DNA of 64,000 nt from Pseudomonas sp. (GTDB taxonomy: Bacteria; Pseudomonadota; Gammaproteobacteria; Pseudomonadales; Pseudomonadaceae), in NCBI RefSeq assembly GCF_028293835.1, contig NZ_JAQGNX010000127.1:1-64000 (forward strand), given 5' to 3'. The notes beneath the pieces were generated by a model that saw only the letters and a list, made by a program, of their open reading frames with translations, was not told where the DNA came from and did not search any database. The translations under genes and the position numbers were made by a program. The first letter of the stretch is position 1. Each line of letters opens with the position of its first letter. Of the stretch, positions 41,885 to 49,452 are shown piece after piece.

Positions 41885-44113
41885 ATGAACGACGGGATTC
41901 TGCGCGGGATTCGGGTTATCGATGTGTGCAGTGGTATCGCGGGCTCGGCGGCTGCCTTGCAATTGAGCGAAGCGGGTGCCGAGGTGCTGAAGGTCGAACT
42001 GCCTGCGGGTAACCTTCAACGTGGCGAGCCGCTGTTCGCGGTGCTTAATCGGGGGAAGCTCAGCGTCACGCTGGACCTGGATAAACCCGATTCGCTGGAT
42101 TCTCTGTTGGCCGGCGCGGACGTACTGATTCATGAATTCACCCCAGCTAAAGCAGCCAGTCTTGGGCTGGATGACGCGACCCTCGGCCAGGGTTTTCCTC
42201 GGTTAGTAGTTTCGGCAATCGGTGGCTGGCCTCAACGCCATGAATTGGCTAATGAACTGTCGAGGGAAACGCTGGTATTGGCCCGGCTTGGCCTGCTCGA
42301 TGAGCAACCCGGTCACCGCGCCGGGCCTGTTTTTGTGCGGATGCCTTATGCGAACTGGCTGGCCTGTTGGCTGTGCGTGGTCGGCGTCATGGCGCGGCTG
42401 ATTGCACGGGACCGAGACGGTCGCGGCGGCCCCGCCCATACCAGCCTGGCGCAAGCGGCACTGGTGCCCATGACCATGCATTGGACCCGCGCCGAAACCC
42501 CGACGCCGGTGTTTGCCAAAGGTCTGGATAAGCACATTCCGATCCCGCTGCACCGTTGCAGCGACGGTCGTTGGGTGCATGTGCATTACTCTCCGGATAA
42601 AGCGCCGTGGATGGCGGCTGCGTTTGCCCAGTTGGGAGCCGCCGAGGTGGCGCGACTCAACGGGTTATGGCCGCCTAGCCACGTCGCGCCGAACTTCGGA
42701 GCAAATCGGGCTGTTTTCGCCACCCGAACGGCGCAGGATTGGGTTGAACATTTGTGGGCGAATGACGTCGCCGGGCAAATCGCAGCGCCCTTCGGTGCGA
42801 TCTATTTCGATGAGCAGGCGAAGCTCAACGGCTACGTGGTCGCGGTGGACGATCCGCTGTTGGGGAGGACCTTGCAGCCGGGGCCTTCTTATTGCGTCGA
42901 ACCACCCGCGCACGTGCGTGGGCCCTTGCGTGCACCAGGGGCGGACAACCACTGTTTGGCGGACCGTGTGCCTGTGGCAACGGTGCGGCAAGAACCTCCT
43001 GTTGATCCTCAATTGCCGCCGTTGCACGGCCTGAAGGTCCTGGACCTCGGCGCCTATCTGGCCGGTCCTTTCGCCTGCATGATGTTGGCTGACCTGGGTG
43101 CCGAGGTGATCAAGGTCGAGGCGCCCACCGGTGACGCCATGCGCCGCCTGGAGCGCACGTTCAGTGGCACTCAACGGGGCAAGCGTGGGGTTGCGTTAAA
43201 GCTTGGCGACCCACAGACCCTGCCACTGGTAGAGGCATTGGTGCAGTGGGCGGACGTAGTCCACCACAACATGCGCCTGCCCGCTGCGCGCAAACTCAAG
43301 GTTGATTACTCCAGCCTGAAAGCGCTCAACCCCAGCTTGCTTTACTGCCATGTCAGCGCATACGGACCGCACGGTCCGCGTGCCGACTGGCCCGGCTTTG
43401 ATCAATTGATGCAGGCTTCGTGTGGTTGGGAAACGGCTCAGGGCGGCGAAGGCAATCCGCCGCAATGGTTGCGATTCGGTGTAGGGGATTTCTTTGCCGG
43501 GCTGTCCTCGCTGTATGCCCTGTTGCTCGGTCTTTACCAGCGTAATCGCAGCGGGGAAGGGCAGATGGTCAGCTCATCGCTGCTGGGCGCGACGCTATTA
43601 ACCATGAGCGAAGCGGTGGCGTTGGACGATGGCAGCATCAGTGAAGTCGATGTGCTCGACAGCGAACAGACCGGGGTGAGCGCCGAACACCGTCTCTATC
43701 GCTGCCTTGATGGCTGGATAGCCGTGGCGGCGTTTGAACCTGCTGAGATTGAGAACTTTCACGTCACGGTGGGCGCCACGCCCACCGCCTATTTCACAGC
43801 GCGCACCCAAGCCCAGGCGTTGGCAGATCTGCAGGCTGCCAACGTACCGGCCGACATCGTCCGCGAGGCACAGCTCGATCCATTTCTCGACGATCCAGCC
43901 CATGCCGCAGCCGGCTTGCATGCCCATTACCCGCACGCGGTTTACGGCAATTTGCAGCAAATCGGTGGGTTCTGGGATTTCGGTGATCTGCCGCTTTCAC
44001 TCAACCGTGCGCCGCCATCATTGGGCCAACACAGCCGCGAAGTGCTCAACGCCCTTGGTTTTACCGACGAGCAGCTTCAACCGTTGGCCGACGCTGGCTT
44101 ACTCAAGCTGTAA
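41885..44113 (+). CDS. tandem CaiB/BaiF family (class III) CoA-transferase
   Basis: 742 residues made of two class III CoA-transferase modules. Module 1 begins ILRGIRVIDVCSGIAGSAAA near residue 5 and module 2 begins LHGLKVLDLGAYLAGPFACM near 385. In module 2 the likely catalytic Asp stands in DWPGFDQLMQASCGW. The matching place in module 1 reads ANELSRETLVLARLG, with Glu or no acid, so only one half seems active. Such enzymes move CoA between acids and activate a substrate without ATP. AAAGGTGCGCC precedes the ATG. It is first in a plus-strand operon with an SDR, an acyl-CoA dehydrogenase, a kinase and another SDR. Confidence 0.9.
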   Translation: MNDGILRGIRVIDVCSGIAGSAAALQLSEAGAEVLKVELPAGNLQRGEPLFAVLNRGKLSVTLDLDKPDSLDSLLAGADVLIHEFTPAKAASLGLDDATLGQGFPRLVVSAIGGWPQRHELANELSRETLVLARLGLLDEQPGHRAGPVFVRMPYANWLACWLCVVGVMARLIARDRDGRGGPAHTSLAQAALVPMTMHWTRAETPTPVFAKGLDKHIPIPLHRCSDGRWVHVHYSPDKAPWMAAAFAQLGAAEVARLNGLWPPSHVAPNFGANRAVFATRTAQDWVEHLWANDVAGQIAAPFGAIYFDEQAKLNGYVVAVDDPLLGRTLQPGPSYCVEPPAHVRGPLRAPGADNHCLADRVPVATVRQEPPVDPQLPPLHGLKVLDLGAYLAGPFACMMLADLGAEVIKVEAPTGDAMRRLERTFSGTQRGKRGVALKLGDPQTLPLVEALVQWADVVHHNMRLPAARKLKVDYSSLKALNPSLLYCHVSAYGPHGPRADWPGFDQLMQASCGWETAQGGEGNPPQWLRFGVGDFFAGLSSLYALLLGLYQRNRSGEGQMVSSSLLGATLLTMSEAVALDDGSISEVDVLDSEQTGVSAEHRLYRCLDGWIAVAAFEPAEIENFHVTVGATPTAYFTARTQAQALADLQAANVPADIVREAQLDPFLDDPAHAAAGLHAHYPHAVYGNLQQIGGFWDFGDLPLSLNRAPPSLGQHSREVLNALGFTDEQLQPLADAGLLKL

Positions 44114-44144
44114 GCCAGCCCTTTCTCGATACAAGGAACCTTAC

Positions 44145-44897
44145 ATGCACGAGCGTCACAGGCACGAGCTGGATTTCAGCGGTAAAACCGTTCTGGTCGT
44201 CGGCGGCTCCAGCGGAATCGGCAACGGGATTGCGCAAAACTTTCTGAGTCGCGGCGCCGAGGTGCACGTTTGGGGCACTCGGGCGACAGCAGAGGATTAC
44301 GTCGACTCATCTGACTCCAATTTGCAGGGTCTGCATTACACCCAGGTCGATGTGGGTGACGCCGGGCAAATTGAAGGTGCGCCTGTGGTCTTCGAACGCC
44401 TGGACGTGCTGGTTCAGGCCCAAGGCACCGTGTTGTACGACCGACAGGAGTTTCAAGTCGAGGGCTTCCGTAAGGTAGTCGACATCAACCTCACCAGCCT
44501 GATGGTGTGTGCGCAAAAGTTTCACCCGATGCTTAAGGCGGCGCAGGGCGCGCTGATCATCGTCAGCTCAGCAGCGGCCTTCCATTCCACCCGTGGCAAC
44601 CCGGCCTACAACGCGTCGAAAACCGGCGCGTTCGGCCTGACCCGAACGTTGGGCGAGGCATGGGCGCGAGATGGCATTCGGGTCAACGGCATCGCACCGG
44701 GGCTGGTGGAAACCAAACTCACGCGCATCACCACCGGCAATCCCAAACGCCTTGAAGGCGCGCTGCGTGCGATTCCCTTGGGTCGTCTCGGAACCCCCCA
44801 AGACATGGCCAACGTCGCGTTGTTTCTCGCTTCACCGTTGGCCAGCTACATGCTCGGCCAGACCCTCTTGGTTGACGGCGGCATGTTGCTCGCCTGA
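44145..44897 (+). CDS. SDR family oxidoreductase
   Basis: 250-residue NAD(P)-dependent dehydrogenase. KTVLVVGGSSGIGNGIAQNF is the nucleotide motif. The catalytic set is complete: Ser in ALIIVSSAAAFHS and Tyr/Lys in NPAYNASKTGAFGLTRTLG. LGQTLLVDGGMLLA is the usual end. The ATG at 44145 follows ACAAGGAACCTTAC; the track ORF from 43734 runs back into the CoA-transferase gene in another frame. It probably oxidises or reduces a hydroxy/keto-acyl intermediate in the same pathway. Confidence 0.9.
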   Translation: MHERHRHELDFSGKTVLVVGGSSGIGNGIAQNFLSRGAEVHVWGTRATAEDYVDSSDSNLQGLHYTQVDVGDAGQIEGAPVVFERLDVLVQAQGTVLYDRQEFQVEGFRKVVDINLTSLMVCAQKFHPMLKAAQGALIIVSSAAAFHSTRGNPAYNASKTGAFGLTRTLGEAWARDGIRVNGIAPGLVETKLTRITTGNPKRLEGALRAIPLGRLGTPQDMANVALFLASPLASYMLGQTLLVDGGMLLA

Positions 44898-44932
44898 TTG
44901 CATGCACTGTACGAAAAGTTAAGGAGGCCCCG

Positions 44933-46234
44933 ATGGCCTGGGATTTTGAGACCGATGCCGATTTTCAGGCAGAGCTGGACTGGATCACCCATTTTGTTCG
45001 CGAAGAAGTCGAACCGCTGGAGCATGTGCTGGGCAGTCCATGGAATATTCATGACCCGCTGTTCAAAGAGCTGGTACGACCGCTGCAGGCGCAGGTCCGT
45101 GAGCGTCGTTTGTGGGCCTGTCACTTAGGCCCCGAGTTGGGCGGCCCGGGTTACGGCCAGGTGCGGTTGGCGCTGATCAACGAAATCCTCGGTCGGGCGT
45201 TGTTTGGCCCTATGGTTTTCGGATGCCAGGCGCCGGACTCCGGCAACAGTGAGATCCTCGCGCATTACGGTACCGCCGAACAAAAAAGCGCTTATCTGCA
45301 ACCGTTGCTGGACGGCGAAATCGTCTCCTGTTTTGCCATGACCGAACCCCAGGGCGGTGCCGATCCGAGTGTGTTCACCACTGAGGCGCTGCGCGAGGGT
45401 GACGACTGGATCATCGACGGGGAAAAATGGTTTGCCTCCAATGCCCGCTACGCTGCGTTTGTGATCGTAATGGCGGTGACTGATAAGGCCCTCGGCGCCC
45501 ATGGCGGCATGTCCATGTTCATTGTGCCTACCGACACACCAGGGCTGCTGATCGAGCGCAACGTCGGCATTGCCGATGACCCGGAAGCGACCCACGCCTA
45601 CCTGAAATTCAACCAGGTACGAGTATCGGCCAGCAGCATGCTGGGTAAGCCAGGGCAGGCGTTTGTGGTTGCGCAGGTCCGGCTCGGCGGCGGACGCGTG
45701 CATCACGCCATGCGGGTCATCGGTCAAGCGCAAAAAGCGCTGGACGCCTTGTGCCAGCGGGCCTTGTCGCGCACTACTCAGGGCAGTCGTTTGGCAGACA
45801 AGCAAATGGTGCAGGAAAAGATCGCCGATTCGTGGATTGAGCTTGAACAGTTCCGCCTGCTGGTGATGCGCACGGCGTGGCGGATCGATAAATATCAGGA
45901 TTATCGCCAAGTGCGCAAAGACATCGCTGCCGTTAAAGCTGCCATGCCCAAAGTGCTGCACGATATCGCCGCCAGGGCGCTACAAATCCACGGCTCACTG
46001 GGCGTCAGTGAAGAAATGCCGTTTGCCGGTTTTATCATTCGTTCGTTCCAGATGGGCCTGGCGGATGGCCCGACCGAAGTGCACAAAGTCACGGTTGCCA
46101 AGCAACTGCTGCGTGACTATCAGCCGGAAGAACGGATGTTCCCCGACTACCACCGGCCGACGGCCGCGGCCAAGGCACGGGAAAAGTACCGGGTCGAACT
46201 GGCACGCTGTAACGACCGGGAAACCCAGCGATGA
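44933..46234 (+). CDS. acyl-CoA dehydrogenase (ACAD10/11- or LvaC-like)
   Basis: 433-residue FAD-dependent acyl-CoA dehydrogenase. The N-terminal helical domain is followed by the flavin/substrate motif CFAMTEPQGGADPSVF and WIIDGEKWFASNARYAAFVI; the C-terminal domain has QVRLGGGRVHHAMRVIGQAQ and ALQIHGSLGVSEEMPF. TTAAGGAGGCCCCG is a strong ribosome site. Its last codons overlap the start of an APH-type kinase gene (ATGA). That pairing matches human ACAD10/11 and the LvaC/LvaA pair of P. putida, where a phosphorylated 4-hydroxyacyl-CoA is turned into an enoyl-CoA. Use of the same chemistry here is inference from context. Confidence 0.9.
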   Translation: MAWDFETDADFQAELDWITHFVREEVEPLEHVLGSPWNIHDPLFKELVRPLQAQVRERRLWACHLGPELGGPGYGQVRLALINEILGRALFGPMVFGCQAPDSGNSEILAHYGTAEQKSAYLQPLLDGEIVSCFAMTEPQGGADPSVFTTEALREGDDWIIDGEKWFASNARYAAFVIVMAVTDKALGAHGGMSMFIVPTDTPGLLIERNVGIADDPEATHAYLKFNQVRVSASSMLGKPGQAFVVAQVRLGGGRVHHAMRVIGQAQKALDALCQRALSRTTQGSRLADKQMVQEKIADSWIELEQFRLLVMRTAWRIDKYQDYRQVRKDIAAVKAAMPKVLHDIAARALQIHGSLGVSEEMPFAGFIIRSFQMGLADGPTEVHKVTVAKQLLRDYQPEERMFPDYHRPTAAAKAREKYRVELARCNDRETQR

Positions 46235-47295
46235 GCAGTTCGGACTGGGAAGCCTTGGTGGATATACCTCGGTTGAAGCGGTGGATGGACGAGCAAGGCC
46301 TGGAAAGCGGTCCCATACAGAACCCAAAACGCCTGACCGGTGGCACGCAAAACCTGCTGCTGCACTTTCGCCGTGGTGATCGTGAGTTTGTGCTGCGTCG
46401 GCCGCCGTTGCACCCGCGCCAGGACGGCAGCAAAACCATCGCTCGAGAAGCGCGGGTTTTAGCGGCGTTGGCAGGCAGTCGCGTGCCCCATGCGGCGTTG
46501 ATTGCTGGGTGTGACGATGCATCCGTGCTTGGCGCTGGCTTTTACCTGATGGAGCCAGTGGATGGCTTCAACGCTTCGGCGGGGATGCCGGCGCTGCATG
46601 CCAGCGATCCGCAGGTGCGTCGGCAGATGGGGATGTCCATGGTCGACGCTTTGCTGCGGCTGGGCGAAGTGGATTATCGAGCGGTGGGACTGGACGACTT
46701 CGGCAAGCCCGAGGGCTTTCTAGAACGTCAGGCGCCGCGTTGGCTGTCACAACTGCAGGGTTACGCCGATTACTCCGGTTGGCCTGGGGTTGGTGGGTTG
46801 CCTGATGTCCAGGCGATTGGGCAATGGCTGATGCAGAACTGCCCGACCCACAACACCCCCGGTATTTTGCACGGTGACTTTCACCTGTCGAACGTGATGT
46901 TCAGTAGCCACGGTCCGACACTGGCTGCCATCGTCGATTGGGAGCTGGCGACCCTGGGCGACCCGTTGCTGGATCTGGGCTGGTTAGTGGTCAGTTGGCC
47001 CGGTGCCGACGGCCATGGCGCCGGGACTATCCATGTGCAGCCGTGGGACGGATTTCCCAGTGCCGATGAACTGGTTGCCCGGTATCGCGCCTCGACCCAC
47101 CGCGACCTGTCCGCGCTGGACTGGTACATCGTGCTCGCCGGTTTCAAACTCGGAATCCTGCTTGAAGGCAGCTACGCCCGGGCCTGCGCCGGAAAGGCAC
47201 CCATGGATGTGGGCCAGACCCATCATGGGTCGGCGTTGCGGCTGTTCCAAGGAGCGCACGCCTCGATTTCACGCAGTAAACACAACTCTCTGTAG
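46231..47295 (+). CDS. APH-family phosphotransferase (ACAD10/11-kinase or LvaA-like)
   Basis: 354-residue kinase of the aminoglycoside phosphotransferase fold. RLTGGTQNLLLHFRRGDREF is the nucleotide loop with VLRRPPLHP after it, HGDFHLSNVMF is the Brenner/catalytic loop with the Asp, and AAIVDWELATLGDPLLDLGW has the metal-binding Asp. The P-x-K loop and length fit the kinase half of ACAD10/11 rather than antibiotic kinases. It overlaps the acyl-CoA dehydrogenase gene by four bases. A role in phosphorylating a hydroxyacyl-CoA is the most likely reading. Its TAG lies inside the first half of a REP doublet. Confidence 0.88.
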   Translation: MSSSDWEALVDIPRLKRWMDEQGLESGPIQNPKRLTGGTQNLLLHFRRGDREFVLRRPPLHPRQDGSKTIAREARVLAALAGSRVPHAALIAGCDDASVLGAGFYLMEPVDGFNASAGMPALHASDPQVRRQMGMSMVDALLRLGEVDYRAVGLDDFGKPEGFLERQAPRWLSQLQGYADYSGWPGVGGLPDVQAIGQWLMQNCPTHNTPGILHGDFHLSNVMFSSHGPTLAAIVDWELATLGDPLLDLGWLVVSWPGADGHGAGTIHVQPWDGFPSADELVARYRASTHRDLSALDWYIVLAGFKLGILLEGSYARACAGKAPMDVGQTHHGSALRLFQGAHASISRSKHNSL

Positions 47296-47369
47296 GAGCC
47301 AACTTGTTGGCGAGGCGGCTGATTGCGTACATACGGCTGGGCCTCTCGCTAACAAGTTGGCTCCTACAG
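47290..47369. repeat. REP doublet (REPIN-like)
   Basis: CTGTAGGAGCCAACTTGTTGGCGAGGC and its inverted copy GCCTCTCGCTAACAAGTTGGCTCCTACAG enclose a short spacer. The copies are nearly exact. It lies inside the operon, and its first bases contain the stop codon of the kinase gene. Confidence 0.85.
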
Positions 47370-47405
47370 GTGCGCTACTTAGATGTGATTGATAGGAGCT
47401 TGGCA

Positions 47406-48176
47406 ATGGAAACCCGTTTGCAGTTGCAAGGCAGGAAAATCATCGTCACCGGCGGCGCTCGCGGGATTGGCGCCGCCGTGGTCAAGGCGTACGTCGACGA
47501 AGGTGCCCACGTGGTCAGCCTGGACATCGGCGAAAGCGCGGTGCCAACGGCGGAGCAGGGCGGTGGTTGGGCCAAAGGCTATGTCTGTGACATCTCCAGT
47601 CCTGAGTCCATCAGTGAAGCGTTCGCCTGGGCGGCGCAGCAGTTGGGTGGGCTGGACGTGCTGGTACATGCGGCCGGCATTGCACCCAATGCCATGGCTG
47701 ATCAGATCGAACTGGACGAATGGGAGCGGGTGTTCGCGGTCAACACTCGCGGCACCTTCCTCACCAACCGTGCAGCCTACGACCTGCTCAAGGACCATGG
47801 CGGACGCATCATTAACTTCGCTTCGGCGGCGGGGGTGGTCGGTCAACCGGGTAAGGCCCATTACGCCGCCAGCAAGGGCGCAGTCCTGGCATGGACTCGC
47901 ACCGTGGCGCGAGAGTGGGGAGCCAAAGGTATTACGGTAAACGCTATCGCGCCGGCCATGTGGACGCCGATGTATGAAAACACACGGGCCAGCATGTCGG
48001 CAGACCAACTGAAAGAGCACGACGCTTTCATGGCTGGGCAGATACCCATGGGCGGGCGTTTGGGCGATGCGGCCCAGGACTTGGCACCTGTGCTGGTGTT
48101 TCTGGCGGGTGAAGGTTCACGTTTCGTCACGGGCCAGACCCTGATGATAGACGGCGGCATGGTGATGCTCAGTTGA
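47406..48176 (+). CDS. SDR family oxidoreductase
   Basis: 256-residue dehydrogenase. RKIIVTGGARGIGAAVVKAY binds the nucleotide, VLVHAAGIAPNAM is the NAG-type motif, and FASAAGVVGQPGKAHYAASK has the complete Ser-Tyr-Lys set. FVTGQTLMIDGGMVML ends the fold. The ATG at 47406 follows ATAGGAGCTTGGCA; the track start at 47304 lies in the REP. It is the last gene of the CoA-transferase operon unless the REP separates it. Substrate unknown. Confidence 0.9.
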   Translation: METRLQLQGRKIIVTGGARGIGAAVVKAYVDEGAHVVSLDIGESAVPTAEQGGGWAKGYVCDISSPESISEAFAWAAQQLGGLDVLVHAAGIAPNAMADQIELDEWERVFAVNTRGTFLTNRAAYDLLKDHGGRIINFASAAGVVGQPGKAHYAASKGAVLAWTRTVAREWGAKGITVNAIAPAMWTPMYENTRASMSADQLKEHDAFMAGQIPMGGRLGDAAQDLAPVLVFLAGEGSRFVTGQTLMIDGGMVMLS

Positions 48177-48276
48177 AGACTCTGTTGGGTCACCGAAAAT
48201 AGTCTGAACTTGCTTCGAGTTGCGCTTCTCTATTGCTGTGTGTGCATTTCTTGCACACTTTTAGGAGAACTGCCCA

Positions 48277-48627
48277 ATGAACAGGAACAGTCTTTTGCTT
48301 GTGAGTGTCATCGCCTGCTTGCCAATGCTGGCGATGGCCGACGATGTGCTGATGGATAAACACTTCAACGGTCTGAAAATCGACGCCGCAATGGAAGGCA
48401 GCAGCGACAGCGGTGGTCAGAACGCTGGCGGCAGCATCCAGGCCTTGAAGCTCACCAATAACGATACGGTCGCTGTGGTGTGCATGCTCAAGCCCGGTCC
48501 AGCGGAATCCAGTGACGCCCAATCACCACCAGCGGTTATGGCGCCCGGAGAGTCGGCGTTGCTGCGGGTCGAGGGCAAATACACGGGGGCACCGCTCAAG
48601 GCCAGTCTGGACTGCCATAAGAAGTAA
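48277..48627 (+). CDS. small secreted protein
   Basis: 116 residues. MNRNSLLLVSVIACLPMLAMA is a signal peptide with a likely cleavage before DDVLMDKHFNG. The mature protein is polar and Gly/Ser-rich in the middle (MEGSSDSGGQNAGGSIQAL), with two Cys (VVCMLKPG, LDCHKK) that may pair in the periplasm. TTTTAGGAGAACTGCCCA is a good ribosome site. Proteins like this in Pseudomonas are sometimes given misleading enzyme names; I see no enzyme motif. It is convergent with the TetR gene. Confidence 0.7.
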   Translation: MNRNSLLLVSVIACLPMLAMADDVLMDKHFNGLKIDAAMEGSSDSGGQNAGGSIQALKLTNNDTVAVVCMLKPGPAESSDAQSPPAVMAPGESALLRVEGKYTGAPLKASLDCHKK

Positions 48628-48635
48628 GGGATGCA

Positions 48636-49235
48636 TTAGTTCGGCGTGCCTGCAGAAGGCAACAAGGCGCCGCCGATCATTTTCATGTTGAGCTCGACGG
48701 CGGCGGTCATCGACACATGCGGGCCAAACCAATTGCCCGCATCGTTGAGTAGCGACAGTAAGCACGGGACGAGGGTATCGACCGCCACAGGTTTGAATAC
48801 CCGACGCTCGATGCCATGGTCCAGGATTGCAGCCAACCGTTGAGTACAGGTCGTACGCAGGTGCTGAATGTAAAGCTGTTGCTCAGGTTCCAGGCAGCGG
48901 AATTCCATACGCGTCAGGCGTGAGCGTTGCGCCTGGCGCAGGGTGAAATGGAGAAACGCGCGGACAAAGATGCCGAGGGTCTTGTGCGGATCAGGGTCCA
49001 GAGACTTGGACCTGGGCAGGGCTTGCAGGAGTTCGGTTTCGTAGCTTTCGATCAGTTCAAACAACAACGCCTGCTTGCTCTCGAAGTGGTTATACAGCGA
49101 TCCCGCCTGCATCCCTGCGGCCGATGCCAACTGACGCAGGCTGACGGCCTGAAAACCTTGCTCGACAAACAAATCAAGCGCCACATTCCGGACGTGTTCC
49201 CGTGGGGATGTACAAATTCTTTCCGCAACAGACAT
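48636..49235 (-). CDS. TetR family transcriptional regulator
   Basis: 199-residue repressor. The N-terminal helix-turn-helix is plain: HVRNVALDLFVEQGFQAVSL and RQLASAAGMQAGSLYNHFES. The C-terminal ligand domain (about 70-190) is helical; the pattern with YIQHLRTTCTQRLAAIL resembles regulators of fatty-acid or acyl-CoA genes. It lies between the CoA-transferase operon and the oxidoreductase on the minus strand, so it probably controls one or both. The 6-2-6 palindromes at 41812 and 53206 are possible targets, but their sequences differ. Confidence 0.88.
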   Translation of the reverse strand: MSVAERICTSPREHVRNVALDLFVEQGFQAVSLRQLASAAGMQAGSLYNHFESKQALLFELIESYETELLQALPRSKSLDPDPHKTLGIFVRAFLHFTLRQAQRSRLTRMEFRCLEPEQQLYIQHLRTTCTQRLAAILDHGIERRVFKPVAVDTLVPCLLSLLNDAGNWFGPHVSMTAAVELNMKMIGGALLPSAGTPN

Positions 49236-49254
49236 GAGGTTGACCTTAAACGGA

Positions 49255-49374
49255 CCTGTAGGAGCTGCCGAAGGCTGCGATTCGACCGGGAACCGGTCGC
49301 CCTCGTTATACCGCTGAAGGTCGTGCCGGTCGCCCGCGACCCCGGCCTATCGCAGCCTTCGGCAGCTCCACAGG
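49255..49374. repeat. REP doublet
   Basis: CCTGTAGGAGCTGCCGAAGG with CTGCGAT and its inverted copy ATCGCAGCCTTCGGCAGCTCCACAGG enclose a spacer holding a second palindrome CGACCGG-GAA-CCGGTCG. It is between the TetR gene and the end of the oxidoreductase gene. Confidence 0.85.
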
Positions 49375-49452
49375 TTGTGTGTTTGCTGCGCGACAGCGCG
49401 GCGCCGGAGACGTGGCGGAACGTCCTACAGAGAGTTGGGATTCAGCTATGAA

